Position numbers and translations under genes: made by a program. The notes under the pieces are model-generated. The model searched no databases and was not told where the DNA came from. It saw only the letters and a list, made by a program, of their open reading frames with translations. Shown one piece after another: positions 25,424-32,875 of a stretch of 64,000 bases of DNA. The first letter of the stretch is position 1. Each line of letters opens with the position of its first letter. The DNA is taken from assembly GCF_900142645.1 (NCBI RefSeq), contig NZ_FRBP01000006.1, positions 124,001-188,000 of the forward strand. The letters are read 5' to 3'. The DNA comes from Eubacterium callanderi (lineage in GTDB: Bacteria > Bacillota > Clostridia > Eubacteriales > Eubacteriaceae).

Positions 25424-26758
25424 ATGGGAAAATTTTTTGGTACTGATGGTGTTCGTGGTGTCTTTGGTGAGGAGTTAACCACAGAATTAGCCTATCAGCT
25501 TGGACGTTATGGCGCTTATATATTATCAGAGGGCAGCCATAATCCTAAAATTGTTATTGGGAAGGATACCCGTATTTCGGGCGATCCTCTTGAAAAAGCT
25601 CTGACAGACGGTATTATCTCGGTAGGGGGTAAAGTTGTACTGGCAGGCGTTATACCAACACCCGCTGTCGCGGTCATTGCCCGCGAGATCAAGGCAGATG
25701 CCGGGATTGTCATCTCCGCATCGCACAACCCTTATCAGTTTAATGGGATTAAATTTTTTAATGGCGCAGGTTACAAGCTCTCTGATGACGTAGAAAATCA
25801 GATTGAAAAATGTATCATTGACCAGCTTACAATCAATGACCGGACCGATGGTTCAGTCGAAACCCTTGAGCAGCCTGAAAAAATCTATGTGGAGCACATC
25901 ACAAAAGGATTCGCCTGCGATTTTTCCGGTATCCGTATGGTGCTGGACTGTGCCAATGGCGCTTCCTACCGCATTGCGCCAAAGTTTTTCAGGGAAGCTG
26001 GAGCCGATGTGGTTGTGATCGGTCATGAACCAGACGGCAAAAACATCAATGACGGATACGGTTCTACCTGTCTTGACAAGCTGAGCGATCATGTCCTCTC
26101 AGAAAAAGCCGACATCGGGATTGCCTTTGACGGTGACGCAGACCGCTGTCTGGCAGTTGACAATGAAGGCCGCATCATCGACGGCGATAAGATCCTTCAT
26201 CTGGTCGGCGCAAAGCTGAAACAGGAGGGCCGGCTGAAAAAGGATACCGTCGTGGTGACCGTTATGAGTAATATCGGCCTCGATATCGCTTTGAAAGACT
26301 GCGGCTGCAAAAGTGTTAAGACAAATGTCGGCGACCGCTATGTTCTGGAAGAAATGCTGAAAGAAGGGTATAATCTCGGCGGGGAACAATCTGGCCATGT
26401 TATCTTGCTGGATCATAATACCACCGGCGACGGTCTTTTAACCGCAGTATCTCTTTTGACGATCTTAAAGGAAGAAACCCGCACCTCAGCTGAGCTTTCG
26501 TCCTTAATGACCTCCTATCCACAAGTGCTTGTGAATGCAAAAGTGACCAATCAGACTAAAAATGACTACCTGACAGATGAAATTATCCAGAAGCGAATCA
26601 CAGAGGTTGAAAAGCATTTTGACGGCCAGGGGCGTGTATTAATCCGCCCATCAGGCACGGAACCTCTGGTGCGTGTCATGATTGAGGGCAAAGACCAGTC
26701 TGAACTTAACCGCATTGCCACAGATCTGGCTAAACTCATTGAGGAGCGCCTGGCTTAA
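25424..26758 (+). CDS. glmM: Phosphoglucosamine mutase
   Basis: Converts glucosamine-6-phosphate to glucosamine-1-phosphate for UDP-GlcNAc and cell-wall synthesis. Catalytic serine S100 in ISASHNP, Mg site DGDADR (236-241), sugar-binding GGEQSGH and the phosphate-binding RPSGTEPLVRVM at the C-terminus. 444 aa, starting MGKFFGTDGVRG as is standard. Confidence 0.97.
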   Translation: MGKFFGTDGVRGVFGEELTTELAYQLGRYGAYILSEGSHNPKIVIGKDTRISGDPLEKALTDGIISVGGKVVLAGVIPTPAVAVIAREIKADAGIVISASHNPYQFNGIKFFNGAGYKLSDDVENQIEKCIIDQLTINDRTDGSVETLEQPEKIYVEHITKGFACDFSGIRMVLDCANGASYRIAPKFFREAGADVVVIGHEPDGKNINDGYGSTCLDKLSDHVLSEKADIGIAFDGDADRCLAVDNEGRIIDGDKILHLVGAKLKQEGRLKKDTVVVTVMSNIGLDIALKDCGCKSVKTNVGDRYVLEEMLKEGYNLGGEQSGHVILLDHNTTGDGLLTAVSLLTILKEETRTSAELSSLMTSYPQVLVNAKVTNQTKNDYLTDEIIQKRITEVEKHFDGQGRVLIRPSGTEPLVRVMIEGKDQSELNRIATDLAKLIEERLA

Positions 26759-26763
26759 GAAGG

Positions 26764-26792
26764 TTGTAAAATTTTTTAAAATATGCTATAGT
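26764..26792 (+). promoter_or_regulatory. Promoter of the preQ1-riboswitch operon
   Basis: TTGTAA (26764-26769), 17-bp spacer, TATAGT (26787-26792). Confidence 0.55.
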
Positions 26793-26863
26793 ATCCATAG
26801 AAAATGATGGCTTACGCTGTCTGTAAAGCAAGCTGTTTTGCACATATTAACCGTTTTTAAAAC

Positions 26864-26901
26864 GGAGAGGTTCGTAACCATCCCTCTATAAAAAACTAAG
26901 G
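26864..26901 (+). promoter_or_regulatory. preQ1 class-I riboswitch aptamer
   Basis: AGAGGTTC (26866-26873) begins stem P1, closed by CCTCT (26883-26887), followed by the A-rich tail ATAAAAAACTAAGG (26888-26901) that forms the H-type pseudoknot. This matches the queC leader of B. subtilis closely, including the bases around the ligand cytosine. Binding of 7-aminomethyl-7-deazaguanine would favour the terminator just downstream. Confidence 0.9.
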
Positions 26902-26913
26902 AAAGAGCGTTAT

Positions 26914-26945
26914 AAAGGGCGTACGGTTACACGTGCGCCCTTTTT
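26914..26945 (+). terminator. Riboswitch-controlled terminator
   Basis: GGGCGTACG (26917-26925), loop GTTACA, CGTGCGCCC (26932-26940; one G-U pair), then TTTTT. It follows the preQ1 aptamer by 15 bases and precedes the nucleoside hydrolase gene. Confidence 0.85.
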
Positions 26946-26987
26946 GCGTTTATCCGCTGGTTGAACTTAACCGAGGAGAAAAATATC

Positions 26988-27971
26988 ATGACAAGAAGAA
27001 AAGTAATTATTGACTGCGATCCGGGAATTGACGATGCTCTGGCCATTATGCTGGCATGCCGTTCTCCGGAATTGGAAATTTTAGGCCTTACTATTGTATC
27101 CGGTAATATCAACGGTTATCAATGCGCTGAAAATGCGCTCCATATTTTAAAGGTGATGGACCGTCTGGATATTCCAGTTTATCTTGGTGCGACGCGCCCT
27201 CTTCTGAGAGATATGGTTGTTGCAGAGGAAACACACGGCGAGGATGGCCTTGGCGGTGTTAAATTTGAAAGAATTGAAGATGTCCGTTATCGTGAGGGCG
27301 CTGTCGATTTTATTTTGAATACTCTAAAGATGGAAGATAATGTCTCTGTTCTGGCCATTGGCCCTTTAACCAATATCGCGCTGGCCTTACAGACCGATAA
27401 ATCTGCATTAAGTCGGATGGATGAGCTTGTTTTAATGGGCGGAGCTTTTAAAAGCCATGGAAACTGCTCACCGGTGGCTGAGTTTAATTTCTGGGCAGAC
27501 CCTGATGCTGCTGAAATGGTCCTGAACCAACTGGACCGGCCCATTACGATGGTTGGGCTGGATGTCACCCGGGAAGTCGTTCTGACACCAAATTATATTG
27601 AGCTGCTGCGCCAATTTAATGATCCGGCAGCGGATTTTATCGTTGATATCACCCGGTTCTATCTGGATTTTCACTGGGAGCAGGAGCGCACCCTTGGCTG
27701 CGTCATCAATGACCCTCTGGCCATTGCTTACTTTATTGATCCCTCCATCTGTTCAGGAAAAACCTACTACGTGGATGTCGTTACCGAAGGCAAGGCGATC
27801 GGGATGAGCATGGTAGACGTGGGTGGTATTTACAAAAAAGAACCGAACTGCCTTGTCCTTACCCAGGTACATGCCAGAGCCTTTATGGAAATGTTTATGA
27901 CACGCCTTTTTCCTGAGCATCAATCGGATATTACATTGGTTTTATCCAATGAGAAATACGGCTGCGAGTAG
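26988..27971 (+). CDS. queK: Nucleoside hydrolase, probable queuosine nucleosidase
   Basis: 327-aa inosine-uridine-preferring nucleoside hydrolase fold: the Ca-binding DPGIDDA (11-17), LAIGPLTNIALAL, LVLMGGAF, and NFWADPDAA. Because the gene lies directly behind a preQ1 riboswitch and before an ECF transporter subunit, a role in freeing queuine from salvaged queuosine (QueK of C. difficile) is more likely than purine or pyrimidine salvage. ATG at 26988 follows GAGGAG; an ATG at 26961 is in frame but has no ribosome site. Substrate is inferred from context. Confidence 0.8.
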   Translation: MTRRKVIIDCDPGIDDALAIMLACRSPELEILGLTIVSGNINGYQCAENALHILKVMDRLDIPVYLGATRPLLRDMVVAEETHGEDGLGGVKFERIEDVRYREGAVDFILNTLKMEDNVSVLAIGPLTNIALALQTDKSALSRMDELVLMGGAFKSHGNCSPVAEFNFWADPDAAEMVLNQLDRPITMVGLDVTREVVLTPNYIELLRQFNDPAADFIVDITRFYLDFHWEQERTLGCVINDPLAIAYFIDPSICSGKTYYVDVVTEGKAIGMSMVDVGGIYKKEPNCLVLTQVHARAFMEMFMTRLFPEHQSDITLVLSNEKYGCE

Positions 27972-27984
27972 GCGGGTGGCTATT

Positions 27985-28545
27985 GTGAAGAAGCTTACAA
28001 CCAATATGCTTGTTTTTATGGCCATGGCTGTTGGATTAAATTTTGTAGGATGCTTTGTTGCGCTCGTACTTAAGCTTCCGGTCTATTTGGATTCTATGGG
28101 TACACTGCTTTCCGCAGTGCTCATGGGACCGGCAGCAGGCGCGGCCGTCGGCGGACTGACCGCACTCATTAACGGTGCAACCATTGATCCAGTTTCCCTT
28201 TACTTTTTACCAGTACAGGTAGTGGCCGGTGTATCGACAGGGCTGCTGTTTAAAAGCGGCCGTTTTGAGGGTTTAAAATCCGTTCTGGCAATTGTGCTGG
28301 TAACCCTGTTTGTCTCAGTCATGTCCTCTGTTATTGTCGCCTTTGTCTTTAATGGCGTTACCTCATCAGGCTCCAGCCTGATTGTAGCCGTCCTGAAAAA
28401 CTCCGGCATCAACATAGTTGCCTCCGTTTTCTCAACTCAGATTATTACGGATCTGCTGGACAAGGCGATTTGTTTTTCAGTGGTCTTTGGCATTATTAAA
28501 GTTATGCCAGTGCCTTTAAAAAATAAATTAGTAAAGCATTATTAA
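27985..28545 (+). CDS. ECF transporter S component for a queuosine-type compound
   Basis: About 186 aa, five or six membrane helices, with the pattern LPVYLDSMGTLLSAVLMGPAAGAAVGGLTALINGA common in ECF substrate-binding (S) subunits. It needs the shared EcfA/A'/T module encoded elsewhere. Being under the preQ1 riboswitch with queK, its cargo is likely queuosine, queuine or preQ1 (QueT or QrtT type). Start uncertain: GTG 27985 (GGGTGG upstream) is used; GTG 27976 and ATG 27949, which overlaps queK, are possible. Confidence 0.75.
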   Translation: MKKLTTNMLVFMAMAVGLNFVGCFVALVLKLPVYLDSMGTLLSAVLMGPAAGAAVGGLTALINGATIDPVSLYFLPVQVVAGVSTGLLFKSGRFEGLKSVLAIVLVTLFVSVMSSVIVAFVFNGVTSSGSSLIVAVLKNSGINIVASVFSTQIITDLLDKAICFSVVFGIIKVMPVPLKNKLVKHY

Positions 28546-28575
28546 GAAAAAGAAGGCTCCGGCCTTTCTTTTTTT
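28546..28575 (+). terminator. Terminator of the queuosine-salvage operon
   Basis: AAGGC, loop TCCG, GCCTT (28553-28566), flanked by an A-run and followed by a T-run. Confidence 0.65.
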
Positions 28576-28610
28576 GTCAATTTTTTCCCTGTACTCCTGT
28601 TTTTGCTTCA

Positions 28611-28639
28611 TTGACAATACAGCTGGTCAGCGGTAGACT
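28611..28639 (+). promoter_or_regulatory. Promoter of the HD-domain gene
   Basis: Consensus TTGACA (28611-28616), 17-bp spacer, TAGACT (28634-28639). Confidence 0.6.
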
Positions 28640-28684
28640 TTAAGTTACATGGTAAAATGCTTATAAAGGAGGACGTGCATAAAA

Positions 28685-29188
28685 ATGAAAGACATCTTGA
28701 ATAATTTAATAAGCGAAATGATTGAATATGAAAAAGGAAATCCCCGCCGTGTTCAACACTTTTTAAAGGTTCATGCCTTTGCCAAAATCATTGCGGAACA
28801 GGAGGGCTTAGATGAAAGAACGCAAGATACCCTTGAAATCGCAGCTGTTTTGCATGATATCGGTATAAAGCCAAGTGTGAAAAAATATGGCTCCAGTGCC
28901 GGAAATTACCAGGAAATCGAGGGACCTCCTGTGGCCCGTCTTTTTTTAAAAAAATATAACGTATCCGATGAAATCATGGAACGCGTCAGCTTTTTGATCG
29001 CTAACCATCATACTTACGGCAGTATTCAGGCCGTTGATTACCAGGTGCTCATCGAAGCGGACTTTCTGGTCAATATTTATGAGGACAGCATGAAGCCTTC
29101 TCAAATCGAAAGCATACGTGACCGTCTGTTTAAAACAAAAACAGGAGTCCACCTTTTGGAAACCATGTTTCTCTCACAGGAGGATTAA
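28685..29188 (+). CDS. HD-domain phosphohydrolase
   Basis: 167 aa. The metal-binding HD pattern is visible: H25 or H30 in RRVQHFLKVH, HD at 57-58 in VLHDIG, a pair of histidines in ANHHTYG, and D in EADFLVN. The family hydrolyses nucleotides or phosphorylated nucleosides; the substrate is not known. AAAGGAGG precedes the ATG. It stands alone, with its own promoter and a following hairpin. Confidence 0.85.
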   Translation: MKDILNNLISEMIEYEKGNPRRVQHFLKVHAFAKIIAEQEGLDERTQDTLEIAAVLHDIGIKPSVKKYGSSAGNYQEIEGPPVARLFLKKYNVSDEIMERVSFLIANHHTYGSIQAVDYQVLIEADFLVNIYEDSMKPSQIESIRDRLFKTKTGVHLLETMFLSQED

Positions 29189-29215
29189 ATCGGCAGATAA
29201 ATAAAACAGGGAACC

Positions 29216-29255
29216 GATAAGCACGGCGCAAAATTGTGCCGTGCTTCTTTTAAAA
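29216..29255 (+). terminator. Terminator after the HD gene, repeat copy 3
   Basis: GCACGGCGCA (29221-29230), loop AAAT, TGTGCCGTGC (29235-29244; one G-U pair), then TTCTTTT. It is the reverse of the 16201-16224 element, except for one compensating base-pair change in the stem. Confidence 0.75.
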
Positions 29256-29305
29256 TAACCCAAAAGCCGTTTTTAAAGGGAATGGATGATAAAAACTAAA
29301 AAATC

Positions 29306-29334
29306 TTGATATTTGATATCTTTTTTGCTATAAT
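29306..29334 (+). promoter_or_regulatory. Promoter of the Xer-type recombinase gene
   Basis: TTGATA (29306-29311), 17-bp spacer, TATAAT (29329-29334). The -10 lies inside the left arm of the palindrome at 29327-29366. Confidence 0.7.
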
Positions 29335-29366
29335 TGCGTATAACGTAGGTTATACGCAATTATAGC
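29327..29366. promoter_or_regulatory. Perfect 18-bp-arm palindrome at the recombinase promoter
   Basis: Left arm GCTATAATTGCGTATAAC (29327-29344), spacer GTAG, exact complement (29349-29366). It covers the -10 and probable start of transcription and ends 19 bases before the recombinase ATG. Read as 13-bp arms with an 8-bp spacer it has the layout of loxP; read as 11-bp arms with a 6-bp spacer it has that of a Xer dif site. It may be a recombination site, an operator, or both. No T-run follows, so it is not a terminator. Confidence 0.85.
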
Positions 29367-29385
29367 GATTGAAAGGAATACAAAA

Positions 29386-30348
29386 ATGGACCTCAAACAC
29401 AATACCCTTCTCGATGAGCTTGACGATTATCTGCTTTCCATTCGAGGCTTTTCACCAAACACATTAATTTCATACCGAAATGATCTGATGCAGTTTTTCC
29501 GCTTTTTAAAGGTACGGTTTCAACTGGCTGATCCAGATGCCGAATTCGACACCATTTCCATAGATGACGTGGACTTGAAAGTCATTAAACAGGTAACACT
29601 CCCGGATATTTACGCTTTTCTGAGCTATGCTACCTCCAAGCGCAGCAACATCGATTCAACCCGAAAAAGAAAAACGGCTGCCATCAAAAACTTATACCAC
29701 TATCTGACAACAGTCATCGATACTAAAATGGATGATCCAACACAGCGTCTTGAAATACCAAAGGTTAAGTCGCGCGACCCTGTCTATCTTACGCTTGACG
29801 AAGCCTTAAGCCTTTTAAATGCTGTTGACGGTGAGTTTTACGAGCGGGACCTTGCGATCATCACCTTATTTTTAAACTGCGGAATTCGCCTTTCCGAACT
29901 GACCAATCTTAAAATTGAGGATATCCAGGAGGAAACCATCCATATTGTTGGTAAAGGCAATAAAGAGCGAAATATAAGGCTCAACGATGCCTGTGTCGAG
30001 ACGCTGGAGGCTTATATGGCGGTGCGGCCAGAGGATACAGATGTACCCTATGTGTTTTTAAGCAAACGAAAGACCCCTCTTTCCAACCGCACAGTGCAGT
30101 CGATGGTAAAAAAATATGTTTTAAAGGCTGGCCTGAATGCCGATAAGATTTCTGTTCACAAACTCCGTCACACTGCCGCCACGCTGATGCATAAATACGG
30201 GCAGGTAGACATTCGTACGCTCCAGAAAGTCCTGGGCCATGAGAGTATTTCCACTACAGAAATCTACACACACATCGAGGTAGATGATGTTCGTGAGGCG
30301 ATCTATCAGAATCCACTCGCGGGGCGAAATCCCGGACATAAAAAATAA
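29386..30348 (+). CDS. Tyrosine recombinase, XerC/XerD family
   Basis: 320 aa: an N-terminal SAM-like arm-binding domain (1-115) and a catalytic domain (130-310). All active residues are visible: R168 in CGIRLSEL, a lysine in GKGNKER (K190 or K193), H258 and R261 in HKLRHT, H285 in LGHES and the nucleophile Y294 in IYTHIE. Xer proteins resolve chromosome dimers at dif; this one could equally serve a local element. It is followed by lexA, and the palindrome before it is a likely binding site. Confidence 0.92.
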   Translation: MDLKHNTLLDELDDYLLSIRGFSPNTLISYRNDLMQFFRFLKVRFQLADPDAEFDTISIDDVDLKVIKQVTLPDIYAFLSYATSKRSNIDSTRKRKTAAIKNLYHYLTTVIDTKMDDPTQRLEIPKVKSRDPVYLTLDEALSLLNAVDGEFYERDLAIITLFLNCGIRLSELTNLKIEDIQEETIHIVGKGNKERNIRLNDACVETLEAYMAVRPEDTDVPYVFLSKRKTPLSNRTVQSMVKKYVLKAGLNADKISVHKLRHTAATLMHKYGQVDIRTLQKVLGHESISTTEIYTHIEVDDVREAIYQNPLAGRNPGHKK

Positions 30349-30371
30349 ACAAACATGGCTTCATTTTTCAA

Positions 30372-30409
30372 GAACAAATGTTTACTTTTGTTTTCTTTTA
30401 TGTTATAAT
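30372..30409 (+). promoter_or_regulatory. lexA promoter with LexA box
   Basis: TTTACT (30381-30386), 17-bp spacer, TATAAT (30404-30409). GAACAAATGTTT (30372-30383) fits the Gram-positive LexA box GAAC-N4-GTTC except for the last base, and overlaps the -35, pointing to autorepression. Confidence 0.7.
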
Positions 30410-30437
30410 AAACCCAACAAACCTGGGGGTATCAAAA

Positions 30438-31079
30438 ATGTACGAAGATTTAACTGAAAAACAAAAACAAATATTAGAATTTATAAAAAAACAGACAAGA
30501 GAATGTGGGTATCCGCCTTCTGTCCGTGAAATATGCGAGGCTGTGGGCTTTAAATCCACGTCGTCGGTGCACTCTCACCTTAAAACACTTGAGCAGCGTT
30601 CATATATTCGACGAACATCACTCAAAACACGTGCCATTGATGTTATCAACAAAGATGATGATGACGGTCTTGAAAATTTCCAGACTGACCGGGAGATGGT
30701 CACACTCCCGCTGCTTGGTAAAATCACTGCCGGTGATCCTATCCTGGCAGCTGAAGATATCATGGATCAAGTTCCCCTTCCCCTTAGTTTCGTCGGAACC
30801 GGGGAACACTTTCTGTTAAGAGTTAAAGGCACCAGTATGATTAACGCGGGGATCTTAGACGGAGATGACATTATCGTCAAAAAGCAGAACACTGCCAACG
30901 ACGGTGATATTGTTGTAGCCTTTTTGCTCGAAAATGAAGAGGCAACTGTTAAGACTTTTTACCGTGATCAGGATATCGTTATCCTGAAGCCTCAAAATCC
31001 AAATTTTGAACCGAGAGAACTCAAGGATACCGAGGTTCAGATTTTGGGACGTGTAACCGGGCTTCTCCGCAAGATGTAA
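30438..31079 (+). CDS. lexA: SOS repressor LexA
   Basis: 213 aa. N-terminal winged helix (MYEDLTEKQKQILEFIKKQTRECGYPPSVREICEAVGF) binds DNA; the C-terminal S24 peptidase domain has the self-cleavage site A98-G99 in ITAGDP, the catalytic serine S133 in GTSM and lysine K172 in ATVKTF. RecA filaments trigger self-cleavage after DNA damage. Start at ATG 30438, after GGGGG; in-frame ATG 30378 lies inside the promoter and is rejected. Confidence 0.97.
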   Translation: MYEDLTEKQKQILEFIKKQTRECGYPPSVREICEAVGFKSTSSVHSHLKTLEQRSYIRRTSLKTRAIDVINKDDDDGLENFQTDREMVTLPLLGKITAGDPILAAEDIMDQVPLPLSFVGTGEHFLLRVKGTSMINAGILDGDDIIVKKQNTANDGDIVVAFLLENEEATVKTFYRDQDIVILKPQNPNFEPRELKDTEVQILGRVTGLLRKM

Positions 31080-31091
31080 AACCATAAAAAG

Positions 31092-31127
31092 AAACCTCCA
31101 GCTCAAAAACTGGAGGTTTTAATTTTA
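31092..31127. terminator. Bidirectional terminator between lexA and zapA
   Basis: AAACCTCCAG (31092-31101), 8-base loop, CTGGAGGTTT (31110-31119), with T-rich sequence after it on the plus strand and an A/T flank on the other. Confidence 0.85.
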
Positions 31128-31712
31128 TTATTCCGGGCGATCCGAAGAGCCTTCTGGTTCCATATCCATCTGAAGTGTATCCTGATCAATCGCTTCAGGA
31201 TTTTTTTTGTTTGCCTTCACCAGTTCAATCTGACTTTCAAACAGCTGGTTTTGGAGATCAAGAATCGCCTTACGGTTAGATTCACTTTCGATTTTAGCCT
31301 GTTTCAGATGTTCACGGTATTGATTGAGCAGCTCATTCTTTTCTTCGATTTCTTTCTGGAGCTGTTCCTTCTCCTCGACAAGCTGAAGCTTACTTTCTTT
31401 AAGCTCATTGATTTCTTCGCCTGCAGTCTTTAACTCTTCCTTTACCAGATTAATATTATTGGCTTCTTCCTCCTGCTTACGCTCAGCAATAAGCACATCT
31501 TTTTTAGCTTCAAATAAAAGCTCCGTAATGTTCATACAGCCAAGAATTGCAATGCGGATATGGTTGGTGAAAGGATTGCGTTCCTTAACCCTTGTCAGTT
31601 CATCGTTAACAAAGGTTGCGATCTCGCGAATATAATCCTCACTTTCCCCAGCTTTTACAGAAAAATCATTCTCTAAGATGCGAAGTTCGACAACTTTTTT
31701 TTCTTCAGGCAA
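31128..31712 (-). CDS. zapA: ZapA-like cell-division protein with extended coiled coil
   Basis: 194 aa. The first 90 residues follow the ZapA fold (VVELRILENDFSVKAGESEDYIREIATFVNDELTRV ... IAILGCMNITELLFEA), which bundles FtsZ at the division site. A heptad-rich coiled coil of about 80 residues follows (ELKESKLQLVEEKEQLQKEIEEKNELL), then an acidic tail. ZapA of many bacteria is near 100 aa; the long form is usual in Clostridia. Ribosome site AGGAGG. Confidence 0.82.
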   Translation of the reverse strand: MPEEKKVVELRILENDFSVKAGESEDYIREIATFVNDELTRVKERNPFTNHIRIAILGCMNITELLFEAKKDVLIAERKQEEEANNINLVKEELKTAGEEINELKESKLQLVEEKEQLQKEIEEKNELLNQYREHLKQAKIESESNRKAILDLQNQLFESQIELVKANKKNPEAIDQDTLQMDMEPEGSSDRPE

Positions 31713-31809
31713 TTAACTTACCTCCTGTATATAAAAATTAATTAGTTCTCTTTCTATCATTATAAGTAATCTTGTAAGAAATTTCAAATAAAATATTAAA
31801 ATATTACAA

Positions 31810-32700
31810 TTATTGTCGATTTTTAAGGATAAATTGCTTAATTTCTTCCATATTGCCAACTTGATACGCAATTCCCTCCTCAGTCATGGCATCATAACCA
31901 TCGACATCGGAATTGACAATAGCATCATCGGCATAAATCGGCTTTTCGTAGGTATGGGCAAAATGCAGCGTATGAAGCGTCCCGCTGTTTCGGGCGAATT
32001 CAGATACCAGCACAAAATTAGAAGCTGCTGCCTGAAGCCGGTCTCTCTCAATAAACATGTAGGCGTTCGAAGTGGACAGAGGAGAAAATTCACTGATAAT
32101 ACAGCCTCCCCCTGCTATGATACGTTCTGCAAGCTCCATATTTTCGCGAGGTGTAATGGTCATTAAATTTGACGGTAAAAAGGCAACGGTTTTTCCCCCT
32201 GCCTTCAGACAGCCGAGATGTGCTGCAGTGTCACAGCCAAGAGCCAGTCCACTGACAACGGTATAGCCCTGTTCTGCCAGGCTTTTACCACAATTATAGG
32301 CAAAATGATAACCGATATCTGACGGTACACGGGTGCCGATAACGGCCGCTCTGTTCACATTGGCAAGAGGCGACAGATCGCCTTTATAATAGATAAGATC
32401 TGGACCATCCTCAAAAAGCAATGCTTTTGGAAAATCCTCAGAATAAGAATTGATCATCTTGATATCATTTTCTTCACAGCATTTTAAAATCTCATCCGCA
32501 CGCTTTCGTGCATCCAAAAAGGTACCGATCGTACTGTTGCGTGAAAAAACATTCAAGGATATACCGATTTCAACCAGCTCTAAAAGATGGTAGTCCGCTG
32601 GATTGTCAACGGATTTTAAAATGGCTTTCACTTTCTTGCGGCCAATGCCTTTTAGCTGGCAAAGCGCTATAATACTGCGATTTAAATCGTTCTTATTCAT
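31810..32700 (-). CDS. dprA: DprA-family DNA-processing protein
   Basis: 296 aa, with the DprA Rossmann core: AVIGTRVPSDIGYHFAYNCGKSLAEQGYTVVSGLALGCDTAAHLGCL and FSPLSTSNAYMFIERDRLQAA. DprA loads RecA on incoming single-stranded DNA in transformation. The helix-hairpin-helix stretch LKGIGRKKVKAIL lies at the N-terminus. The C-terminal winged helix of long DprA proteins is missing. Start at ATG 32700 (GGGAAGAG upstream); 32760 is a longer in-frame option. Whether this bacterium is transformable is not shown. Confidence 0.82.
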   Translation of the reverse strand: MNKNDLNRSIIALCQLKGIGRKKVKAILKSVDNPADYHLLELVEIGISLNVFSRNSTIGTFLDARKRADEILKCCEENDIKMINSYSEDFPKALLFEDGPDLIYYKGDLSPLANVNRAAVIGTRVPSDIGYHFAYNCGKSLAEQGYTVVSGLALGCDTAAHLGCLKAGGKTVAFLPSNLMTITPRENMELAERIIAGGGCIISEFSPLSTSNAYMFIERDRLQAAASNFVLVSEFARNSGTLHTLHFAHTYEKPIYADDAIVNSDVDGYDAMTEEGIAYQVGNMEEIKQFILKNRQ

Positions 32701-32768
32701 AATTCTCTTCCCTTCTATTGCTAAGGCAGACGAAGGTGCTGCCTGGTATTTAAATTTCATGCATTAAG

Positions 32769-32790
32769 ACCGGGGCTTCTCAGCCCCGGT
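32769..32790 (-). promoter_or_regulatory. GC-rich hairpin upstream of dprA
   Basis: ACCGGGGCT, loop TCTC, AGCCCCGGT. A strong 9-bp stem between pheT and dprA without a T-run, so termination is doubtful. Confidence 0.5.
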
Positions 32791-32806
32791 AAATTCCTGT
32801 AAATAG

Positions 32807-32858
32807 ATCTTTATATAATCTTAACGCGATTCGCAAAATCTTTATACGATCTTAACAC
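32807..32858. repeat. Two 21-bp imperfect direct repeats
   Basis: Copies at 32807-32827 and 32838-32858 match at 18 of 21 positions, sharing ATCTTTATA and ATCTTAAC. On the minus strand each reads GTTAAGAT-N2-TATAAAGAT, which resembles a tandem promoter or operator for dprA. Confidence 0.5.
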
Positions 32859-32875
32859 ACTACTATTATACCATA

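Noticed and set aside
29330-29363. True phage P1 loxP with Cre
   Set aside because: The arms resemble loxP, but the neighbouring protein is a Xer-family recombinase and the spacer differs; only the layout is shared.
29327-29366. Terminator reading of the recombinase-promoter palindrome
   Set aside because: No T-run on either side, and the -10 box lies inside the arm.
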